35,673 nucleotides of DNA. Origin: an uncultured Treponema sp. (lineage in GTDB: Bacteria > Spirochaetota > Spirochaetia > Treponematales > Treponemataceae). The DNA lies in NCBI GenBank assembly GCA_937885175.1, contig CAKZZO010000020.1, positions 1-35,673 of the forward strand. The letters run 5' to 3'. The notes beneath the pieces were generated by a model. That model did not search any database. It was not told where the DNA came from and saw nothing but the letters and a program-made list of their open reading frames with translations. Shown here piece by piece: positions 17,231 through 24,034 of the stretch. Each line of letters begins with the position of its first letter. The first letter of the stretch is position 1. Made by a program: the position numbers and the translations under genes.

Positions 17231-17682
17231 TGAAAGAAGAAATTTATCCCGGTAAAGAAATATACGATTCAGAAAAAACAGGCTTCCGCGAAAGTAGTGC
17301 TGGTAAAATCCAGGCAAAAATTATTCTCGCAAAATGCCCCTATGCCTACAGCAAAAGCGACAACCTCTTCGGAATGCGCATACAGAGATTCGGCTCGGAC
17401 TGGAAGCGAACATGGGCTTTCAAAATCGACTCTGAGCGTGCTCATCACGAAGGCTACGACAAGGAACGTTCTCACGGCACTTTCAATCCGACTGGCGAAT
17501 ATCCGGGCTGCCCCTATTGTGGCACGATTAACCTTGCCCAGTGTGCCTGTGGAAAATCTTTTTGTTTTAAGACAGAGGGTGAAAGTAGAACAAGAACAAT
17601 GCGATTGACTTGTCCGTGGTGCGGACAAACTGGTGAATACAGTGCAACAGAAACATTGGATTTACAGGGAGGGGGATATTAA
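17230..17682 (+). CDS. Stand-alone TerY-C-type metal-binding protein
   Basis: A 150-aa protein whose second half carries a cysteine array spaced as in the TerY-C metal-binding domain normally fused behind the vWA domain of TerY: CPYCG (Cys94, Cys97), CACGKSFC (Cys105, Cys107, Cys112) and CPWCG (Cys128, Cys131), followed by TGEY. The first 90 residues are basic and unrecognised. In this operon the vWA protein ends without such a domain, so TerY appears split into two polypeptides. There is no signal peptide or membrane helix, so it should act in the cytoplasm, probably with the vWA protein and kinase. The next ATG follows its stop directly. Confidence 0.72.
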   Translation: MKEEIYPGKEIYDSEKTGFRESSAGKIQAKIILAKCPYAYSKSDNLFGMRIQRFGSDWKRTWAFKIDSERAHHEGYDKERSHGTFNPTGEYPGCPYCGTINLAQCACGKSFCFKTEGESRTRTMRLTCPWCGQTGEYSATETLDLQGGGY

Positions 17683-18372
17683 ATGCTTACCACAGAAGGA
17701 TTGAGGACCATTCTTCTAAAAGTATTCAAACTGAATGAAGAATTTATTGTTCCAATGGATAATGGATGGTATGTTCCAAGTTTTGATAAGGAAAAAATCA
17801 AAACTGAAACTTATATTGGTTATAGAATTCTTTCAAAAAGAGCCTTGAATAATGGTTCTATTCGTTGTCGATTCAGACTTTCGTTTATAGGAAAATCAGC
17901 TGAAGAATTTTGTGATTCACTGCTTTTTTGGGGAAATGATTTCGTTGTAAAAGAACTGTTTGCTGAACAAAAAGTAAAATTGATAAATGCGGCTGATGAA
18001 CTTAGTTATCCGCTAAAAGATGAAAATATGACAGGAATACTCTGCTATTTTATTGATTTTGACACAGAATCAATAGGAAATGTCGCTGAAAATAGTTTTT
18101 CAACTGAAAAAATCACTTCATATATTGAAGAATATATAGAAAGATTTGTAAAAAATGAAATAACTCTTAGTGTTGATGATATTAGAAACTGGCCTGTCGT
18201 TGCTAAACTTTGTAAAAATATAGATATTTCTGACATTGTTAACGCTATGAAAAAAGTGAAAAAATATTATTTTGAATGCATTTATGATAATGAAAACAAT
18301 GCTTTGTTAAAAATCTTATACAAAAAAACAGGTGATGATTTTGCCATCCTAAATAGCGATGATGATTGGTAA
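17683..18372 (+). CDS. AT-rich orphan, unknown function
   Basis: A 229-aa soluble protein with no motif I recognise. It is rich in Lys, Ile, Asn and Glu, and its DNA is clearly more AT-rich than the two genes before it. Predicted helices dominate the second half (SYIEEYIERFVKNEI and VNAMKKVKKYY). The ATG comes immediately after the previous stop, with GGAGGGGG about 10 bases upstream. The C-terminus NSDDDW nearly matches that of the vWA protein (NSADDW). The position between the TerY-C protein and the kinase suggests an adaptor or a target-specific partner, but this is inference from context only. Confidence 0.7.
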   Translation: MLTTEGLRTILLKVFKLNEEFIVPMDNGWYVPSFDKEKIKTETYIGYRILSKRALNNGSIRCRFRLSFIGKSAEEFCDSLLFWGNDFVVKELFAEQKVKLINAADELSYPLKDENMTGILCYFIDFDTESIGNVAENSFSTEKITSYIEEYIERFVKNEITLSVDDIRNWPVVAKLCKNIDISDIVNAMKKVKKYYFECIYDNENNALLKILYKKTGDDFAILNSDDDW

Positions 18373-18411
18373 ACAAATAAAAATTTTTACAAGGCGGAGG
18401 AATGTAAATAT

Positions 18412-19710
18412 ATGGAATTCAAAAAAGGCGAAACAATAGCACTTGAAGGCGGCAGGACCGCAAAAATCGTGTCAAAACTCGGCGGGGGAGGTCAGGGCAT
18501 CGTCTATGCAGTCAAGATTGACGGTAAGGACTATGCCCTCAAATGGTATACCTGCAAGCTCTCTAACAAAAAGGAATTCAGAAAGAACTTGCAGACAAAT
18601 ATCGCAAACGGTGCTCCTGATAGCAAATTCCTGTGGCCGCTGTATCTCACGGAAGAGCGGGATAATTCTTTTGGCTATGTGATGGAACTGAAGCCAAAAG
18701 AATATGTCGAATTTTCTGATATTTTAAACGCAAAAGTAGATTTCCCCGATACAAAAACGATTGTATACACGGCCTTGAACATCGTGAATGCTTTCAAAAA
18801 CTTGCACATGAAAGGTCTTTCTTATCAGGATTTAAATGACGGCGGATTTTTCATCAATATGCAGACTGGCGATGTGCTGATTTGTGATAACGACAATGTA
18901 ACTCCTGGTGGAATAAAAAATCCTGGTAATGTAGGCGGAAAACCCGGCTACATGGCACCAGAAATTTTCCGCGGCGATAAATTTCCTGGAGTGCTTACGG
19001 ACAATTATTCCCTTGCGGTCATTCTGTTCAAATTGTTTTGTCTGCATGACCCGCTTATGGGAAAGGCTTATGTAGATTCAATCTGCATAACAGAAAAACG
19101 TGAAATGGAACTTTACGGAACGCACCCTGTTTTCATTTTCAACCCGCAAGATGATTCAAACAGGCCTGTTCCTGGAATTCACTCAAATCCGCTAAAAATT
19201 TGGCCTCGACTTCCACAATATATAAAAGATGCATTCATAACATCTTTCGTAGACGGAATCAAAGACCCAAACGCACGGCTTCCAGACAACGAATGGCAGA
19301 AAAAGCTTCTTCGTTTTCTAGATGAAATTTTAGTCTGCCCGATTTGCGGAAGCGAACACATGATTTATAAATTTAATGCAGGTCAGCCCATGAATTTCGC
19401 TTGTAAGCATACATTCAGCTATCCGTATATTTTGCATGTTAAAAATTATGCTGTTCCGCTTTTTCCTGGTACAAAAATCCGCGCCTGCCATATTAACAAA
19501 GACAGCGGTGACTACACAAAAATTGAGGGCGAAGTCATTATGAACAAAAATAATAACGCTCTTTGGGGAATAAAAAATCTTGGAGATGTAACTTGGACTT
19601 TCTCTGCTCCGAACGGCGAAATAAAAACAATAGGAAACAATTTTGTCGTACCGATTGCGCAGGGGATGAAAATTAATTTTGGAAATACAACCGGCAAGGT
19701 TGAAAAATAA
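18412..19710 (+). CDS. TerY-P-type Ser/Thr protein kinase with C-terminal zinc ribbon
   Basis: A 432-aa eukaryotic-like kinase: glycine loop GGGGQGIVY (residues 24-32), lysine in YALKWY (Lys44), catalytic loop SYQDLNDGG (Asp140, in place of HRD), metal-binding CDNDN (DND at 159-161 in place of DFG), GYMAPE (182-184) and the F-helix aspartate in TDNYSL. After the kinase fold come a Cys/His knuckle (Cys309, Cys312, Cys331, His333) and a beta-rich tail (about 345-432). These unusual HRD and DFG forms fit the kinases of TerY-P triads as I remember them. It should phosphorylate partners encoded in the operon, opposed by the PP2C two genes downstream. A GGAGG lies about 11 bases before the ATG. Confidence 0.85.
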   Translation: MEFKKGETIALEGGRTAKIVSKLGGGGQGIVYAVKIDGKDYALKWYTCKLSNKKEFRKNLQTNIANGAPDSKFLWPLYLTEERDNSFGYVMELKPKEYVEFSDILNAKVDFPDTKTIVYTALNIVNAFKNLHMKGLSYQDLNDGGFFINMQTGDVLICDNDNVTPGGIKNPGNVGGKPGYMAPEIFRGDKFPGVLTDNYSLAVILFKLFCLHDPLMGKAYVDSICITEKREMELYGTHPVFIFNPQDDSNRPVPGIHSNPLKIWPRLPQYIKDAFITSFVDGIKDPNARLPDNEWQKKLLRFLDEILVCPICGSEHMIYKFNAGQPMNFACKHTFSYPYILHVKNYAVPLFPGTKIRACHINKDSGDYTKIEGEVIMNKNNNALWGIKNLGDVTWTFSAPNGEIKTIGNNFVVPIAQGMKINFGNTTGKVEK

Positions 19711-19728
19711 ATTTTGGAGGAATTTGTA

Positions 19729-20466
19729 ATGGGACTTCATGACGGTAGAGAAGAAATCGTAAAAAGACAGTTGGTTTTGTTTTTCATTGTTGATACTTCG
19801 GGGTCAATGATGGGAAAAAAAATTACAACAGTAAACGAGGCAATAAGAAATGTGCTCCCTGAATTGCCAAAAGCGGCGGGGGCAGACATTGATTTAAAAA
19901 TTGCTTGTTTAAAATTTTCATCAGGTTGCGAATGGATGTATCCAACTCCTGTAGCAGCCGAAAGTTTTTCTTGGCAGGAACTTCAAGCAGATGGAGTTAC
20001 TGATTTGGGAGCGGCTTGTGAAGAGTTGAGTAATAAACTTTCACGGAATGAATTTCTAACTGCACCATCTGGTTCTGTTGCGCCAGTTCTCTTCTTAATG
20101 AGTGATGGAGAACCGACGGATAATTATAAAAATGGTCTCGAAAAACTTAAAAATAACAATTGGTATAAATTTGCAATAAAAGTCGCATTGGCAGTTGGTA
20201 ATGATGCAAATACCGATGTTCTTAGGGATTTTACCGATGGAGAAGATAATGAGCGAAAAGCCGTTATTACTGCCCATAATTCAGAAAGTTTGAAAAAATG
20301 GATACAAAAGGTATCGATTACATCTGCGATGATTGGTAGCAAGTCTATGCCAACCACCAATGGACAGCCCCCCAGCAAACAAGACCAAATGATTGACCAA
20401 ATCAAAGACATTGAACAAAGCGATGCTGATTTGCAACAAACTCCAAATAGCGCGGACGATTGGTAA
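19729..20466 (+). CDS. TerY-like von Willebrand factor A domain protein
   Basis: A 245-aa protein that is almost entirely a vWA domain with an intact MIDAS metal site: DTSGS (Asp22, Ser24, Ser26), Thr91 in GVTDLG and Asp126 in MSDGEPTD. This domain binds partners through a divalent metal. The last 45 residues are polar, and the protein ends NSADDW without the usual TerY-C cysteine domain, which is encoded separately at 17230-17682. The ATG at 19729 has GGAGG eight bases upstream; the in-frame TTG at 19714 overlaps that site and is rejected. It lies 18 bases after the kinase and just before the PP2C gene, the classic triad neighbourhood. Confidence 0.88.
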   Translation: MGLHDGREEIVKRQLVLFFIVDTSGSMMGKKITTVNEAIRNVLPELPKAAGADIDLKIACLKFSSGCEWMYPTPVAAESFSWQELQADGVTDLGAACEELSNKLSRNEFLTAPSGSVAPVLFLMSDGEPTDNYKNGLEKLKNNNWYKFAIKVALAVGNDANTDVLRDFTDGEDNERKAVITAHNSESLKKWIQKVSITSAMIGSKSMPTTNGQPPSKQDQMIDQIKDIEQSDADLQQTPNSADDW

Positions 20467-20474
20467 TAAAAATT

Positions 20475-21410
20475 ATGCTGAACTCAATTTGTGTTTCTAA
20501 AGTTGGGGCTTCTCATTTGAAGGACGGCAAGCCTTTGCAGGATTCTGCGAAGGTTTTGCTGACGAAAGGCTATTCTATTTTCTCCGTTGCTGACGGACAC
20601 GGCGGAGAAAAATACTTTCGCAGTCAGTATGGCTCAAAGATTGCAGTCGAGCTGGCGGAAAGAGAATTTTCAGCACTCCTCCAAAAATTCGCACAATTAG
20701 ACAAAGACAATTCTCAAATCAACTGGGATTCAACAATTTCTAATTTGGAAAGAAATATTGTCGCAAAATGGAAAAGGGCTGTAAAAAATCATTTCAAGAA
20801 AAATCCATTTTCTGAAAAAGAGAAAGAATTGTGCCAAAACTTGAATATTCCGCTGACAAAATTTGATTATATAAACGGAAATAGGGATGCAAATACAGTT
20901 TCCGATGCACAAAAATTGAAGTCACCAGAGAATACAATAGAAAAATTGTATGGAACGACTTTGATTTCTTGTCTTTATATTCCTACTCTTCAAATAACCA
21001 AAGCAAACGAAGGTGCATTGTGGATAGCCATACAGATTGGTGATGGAATATGCCTTGTAAAAAAATCTAATGGTGAAATTGTCACTCCAATAAAGGACGA
21101 TGAAGAACAAGGCTTCGGAATGACAAAAAGTCTTTGTTCAAATAATGCATCTAATGATTTTAGGCATACCTTTGGTTTTGATAAATTGCAGTATATTTGT
21201 GCATGTTCTGATGGTGTGCAAGATTCTTTTACGCTAGACGGATTAAAAAGTTTCACAAATGATATTTATCAAAATATAAAAGAGTATGGTGCAGAAAGAG
21301 AACAACAGGAACTTGAAGATTTCTTCCCGCGACTGAGTGAAAAAGGCAGTGGCGATGATGTTTCGCTTGCTGGGGTGTTTATAACAGAAAATAAGCAGGG
21401 GGCAAAATAA
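20475..21410 (+). CDS. PP2C-family Ser/Thr phosphatase
   Basis: A 311-aa metal-dependent phosphatase. Metal ligands are visible in LQDSAKV (Asp23), VADGHGG (Asp40), ACSDGVQD (Asp246) and GSGDDVSLA (Asp294/295). About 90 residues of charged insert lie between the second and third blocks (roughly 65-155). It should remove phosphates placed by the operon's kinase and so set the resting state. The ATG at 20475 comes eight bases after the vWA stop with no clear Shine-Dalgarno, so translation is probably coupled. The next gene starts one base after its stop. Confidence 0.88.
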   Translation: MLNSICVSKVGASHLKDGKPLQDSAKVLLTKGYSIFSVADGHGGEKYFRSQYGSKIAVELAEREFSALLQKFAQLDKDNSQINWDSTISNLERNIVAKWKRAVKNHFKKNPFSEKEKELCQNLNIPLTKFDYINGNRDANTVSDAQKLKSPENTIEKLYGTTLISCLYIPTLQITKANEGALWIAIQIGDGICLVKKSNGEIVTPIKDDEEQGFGMTKSLCSNNASNDFRHTFGFDKLQYICACSDGVQDSFTLDGLKSFTNDIYQNIKEYGAEREQQELEDFFPRLSEKGSGDDVSLAGVFITENKQGAK

Positions 21411-21411
21411 G

Positions 21412-22227
21412 ATGGATGAACATCTAAAAAGTACGAATGCTTTACTTTTTGGCTGGGATAATTTTCGTGAAATGATAAAATCAAAGTGGAGATATACATT
21501 CTTCTTAGAAACAAAATCCTATGGAGTATATAAAAATTGCTTATCACCAGTTGAAACATTAGAAACAATCACAGAGCTATTTAAAACTCATAGAGGAATT
21601 ATAAAAGATTTACCAGCAGGAACTTCGATATTTAGAGGAAGGAGTTTCAAATATCTTGATAATTATGACAATGCAAAATCTTTAGGAACTCCACCTGTAT
21701 ACTGTGCAAAAGAAGCAAACAGATTTTCTCCTATAGGGCAACCTGCTTTTTATGGAGCATTTGACGACGAAACCATAAAAAGAGAAATAAATTCTATTGA
21801 TGACTATCTTGTAATTGGAGAATTCTATAATTCAAGAACGATAAAAATTCTAGATTTGACAGATGTTTCAGAACCTCAAGAGCCATATAATTATAGCAAT
21901 CCTGATACACTTGCCCTTTTATTTCTTTCTGGCTTATCAAAGGCCGTAAGCAATCCTGTATGCGATTCTCTTGGATTGGATTATATTCCTACACAGGTTT
22001 TTGCTGAATATATTCGACGAATAAGAATTGCTTATTCAAAAATACGAGGAATAAAATATTGGAGTGCAAAAGACAGTAATGGTAAAAATATAGTTTTATT
22101 TTATTCAAATCAGCAATGTGTTGATGCAACTAAAGATAATAAAGACTGCCTAGTTTTAAAAGATTGTTGTGTTTATACACGCAATGTTTCTTTTGATGTT
22201 TATGAACCATTAGCGACAATGTACTGA
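21412..22227 (+). CDS. RES-domain protein, putative NAD+-degrading toxin/effector
   Basis: A 271-aa protein with a C-terminal RES domain (about residues 68-235). The family pattern is visible: FRGR (Arg75, Arg77), NRFSPIGQPAFYGA (103-116), a glutamate in VIGEFYN (Glu137), the YIPTQVFAEYIR helix and GIKYWSAKDSNGKNIVLFY with Ser218. RES toxins (for example MbcT) consume NAD+ and use Arg, Glu/Tyr and Ser residues. The first 65 residues are an unrecognised N-terminal extension. The gene is AT-rich relative to its neighbours. There is no adjacent Xre/MbcA-type antitoxin with a DUF2384 domain, so activity may be restrained by the kinase/phosphatase proteins instead. GGGGG before the ATG may serve as Shine-Dalgarno. 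Confidence 0.8.
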   Translation: MDEHLKSTNALLFGWDNFREMIKSKWRYTFFLETKSYGVYKNCLSPVETLETITELFKTHRGIIKDLPAGTSIFRGRSFKYLDNYDNAKSLGTPPVYCAKEANRFSPIGQPAFYGAFDDETIKREINSIDDYLVIGEFYNSRTIKILDLTDVSEPQEPYNYSNPDTLALLFLSGLSKAVSNPVCDSLGLDYIPTQVFAEYIRRIRIAYSKIRGIKYWSAKDSNGKNIVLFYSNQQCVDATKDNKDCLVLKDCCVYTRNVSFDVYEPLATMY

Positions 22228-22245
22228 TTGTAAGGAGTGCACATT

Positions 22246-23325
22246 ATGACCATATTCACAATCTTGCAAATTATCTACTGGCTCTTTTTTGCCGCAATTT
22301 TCATTCTGGCTTCTGTAGTGAATGGAAAACTTCGTTCACTTTCAAATCAAATTGCTAAAACAGACGGTAATTCTGTCACGATAAATCCTGCTCCATACAA
22401 ATCAGCAGAAATCTTTCTCCTTCATTCTAGCCCTGATTTTCCGCTTTCTGCCCTGATCAAAATACTTCCTGGTACTTTCATCGGGTTCGGTATTTTGGGA
22501 ACATTTCTCGGATTTTCCAACGGCATTTCTGGCATGAGCTTGTCTGGAAACGTAGACGAACTTTTCGGAAAACTTGATGGATTTTTCGGCGGCTTGAACA
22601 CGGCTTTCATCACTTCGATTATTGGCGTAATTCTTTCAGTCTTGTTCGGAACAATTTTATATCAATGGCCGCTCAACAAAATAAAATTCCACTGTGCCAG
22701 AATCTACAATACATTGAGTGAAAATCAGCCTTCTCCTGCAGAAAGTGCTAAAGCAGAGTTCGATTCTTATATTGGCTCACTGCAGGAAATGACCAAAACA
22801 CTTCTTGCCGCAAAAGATACGATAGAGGTTTCGCTTACGACTGCCGTTGAAAAAATTGAATCCTTGCCAGAAAAATTTCTTGCTGTCGGAAAAAGCCTTG
22901 AAGAGTCTGTCGCTCCTGTAAAAGAAACTTTTTCTGCCATGCAGGAAACATTGGAAAATTATTCAAAACAAGCGGATTCTCTCCGTAATGCGTCTGAGCA
23001 AATTCAACAGACTCTTACAAAATTCATTGAAACTTCTGAACAAACGACGGAAAAAATCAGTGGCACTTTGAACGAAACGATAAGCGCGACAAAAGAAATT
23101 CAAGAAAACAATTCAAAGTTGAACACACAGATTCTGACTGACCAAAAAACAGTTCTCGAAGACTATCAGAAAATCGATGAAAATATCTCTTCTATCCTTG
23201 AAATCGTGAATAAAAATCTCACCGATTATTCCGACACTGTTGAAAAAACACTCGTTCAGACGCTTGAAGAATACAACAAGGCGGCGCAGAAAGTGACGGA
23301 ATCCTTCTTTGGAGAGAAAAAATGA
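22246..23325 (+). CDS. MotA/TolQ/ExbB-family channel protein with coiled-coil tail (ZorA-like)
   Basis: A 359-aa inner-membrane protein with three clear transmembrane helices (about 4-25, 74-96 and 117-140), the second and third carrying the small-residue-rich pattern (GTFIGFGILGTFLGF and LNTAFITSIIGVILS) of proton-channel stators. A cytoplasmic coiled coil of about 200 residues follows (155-355; heptad-rich, Lys/Glu/Thr/Gln). That long tail is what separates ZorA of Zorya defence systems from MotA, TolQ and ExbB. It pairs with the MotB-like protein encoded next, whose ATG overlaps its stop. ATG 22246 has AAGGAG eight bases upstream; an in-frame GTG at 22237 overlaps that site. Confidence 0.82.
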   Translation: MTIFTILQIIYWLFFAAIFILASVVNGKLRSLSNQIAKTDGNSVTINPAPYKSAEIFLLHSSPDFPLSALIKILPGTFIGFGILGTFLGFSNGISGMSLSGNVDELFGKLDGFFGGLNTAFITSIIGVILSVLFGTILYQWPLNKIKFHCARIYNTLSENQPSPAESAKAEFDSYIGSLQEMTKTLLAAKDTIEVSLTTAVEKIESLPEKFLAVGKSLEESVAPVKETFSAMQETLENYSKQADSLRNASEQIQQTLTKFIETSEQTTEKISGTLNETISATKEIQENNSKLNTQILTDQKTVLEDYQKIDENISSILEIVNKNLTDYSDTVEKTLVQTLEEYNKAAQKVTESFFGEKK

Positions 23326-24032
23326 CGCAGGAACTGGAAGATTCGGGAAGCGCGGGGGACTTTAATCTTTCCATAAGCGACATGATGAGTGCCTTGTGCG
23401 CGATTTTCGTTCTTCTGTGCATAGGCATAATCTTACAGTTAAAGCAGATTTCCGAGCATTATGTGACCACCAAGTACACGCTCTACGAGGATTTGAGCCG
23501 GGAATTCTCCGCTGACCTTGAAAGCTGGAACGCCGAGATTGACCGGGAAAATCTTTCAATCCGTTTTAAAGACCCCGACGTGCTTTTTGTCATGAATAAG
23601 GCAGACTTGCGTTCTTCCTACAAAAGAATTCTGGACGACTTTTTTCCCCGCCTCCTGAAAGTGGTGGGGCAGTACGAGAGTCTGATTGAGGAAATCCGCA
23701 TCGAAGGGCATTCCTCCGAGGCAACTCATTCAATCAAGACCGGAAAAATCACGGAGCGGGAAGACTACGAGCAGGGTATGGAACTTTCCCAAAGCCGTAC
23801 CCGGTCGGTGCTTTCCTATTGTCTGAACGATACAAAATACCCCAAGGAAAGCGGCTGGATTCGGTCAAAGATTATCGCTATCGGCTACTCAAAGTCTAGG
23901 CCTGTGAAAATAAATGGAAAAATTGACTGGGCTGCCTCCCGCCGGGTGGAGTTCAGAATCAAGCTTAACTCCGACAGCGAGATTCAGAAGTATCTGTCAA
24001 AAACGGAATCTGAGAGCGGAACTTTAAAATAG
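23322..24032 (+). CDS. MotB/OmpA-like stator partner (ZorB-like)
   Basis: A 236-aa protein with one N-terminal transmembrane helix (about 22-40) preceded by Asp20 in SISDMMSAL, equivalent in position to the proton-carrying aspartate of MotB/ZorB, and a periplasmic OmpA/MotB-like domain (about 75-225) with IRIEGHSSE, LSQSRTRSVLSY and RRVEFRI, the usual peptidoglycan-binding pattern. With the preceding protein it should form a 5:2 proton-driven membrane complex anchored to the cell wall. The overlap ATGA with the upstream gene supports fixed stoichiometry. The gene is markedly GC-richer than the RES gene, close to core composition. Confidence 0.82.
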   Translation: MTQELEDSGSAGDFNLSISDMMSALCAIFVLLCIGIILQLKQISEHYVTTKYTLYEDLSREFSADLESWNAEIDRENLSIRFKDPDVLFVMNKADLRSSYKRILDDFFPRLLKVVGQYESLIEEIRIEGHSSEATHSIKTGKITEREDYEQGMELSQSRTRSVLSYCLNDTKYPKESGWIRSKIIAIGYSKSRPVKINGKIDWAASRRVEFRIKLNSDSEIQKYLSKTESESGTLK

Positions 24033-24034
24033 AA

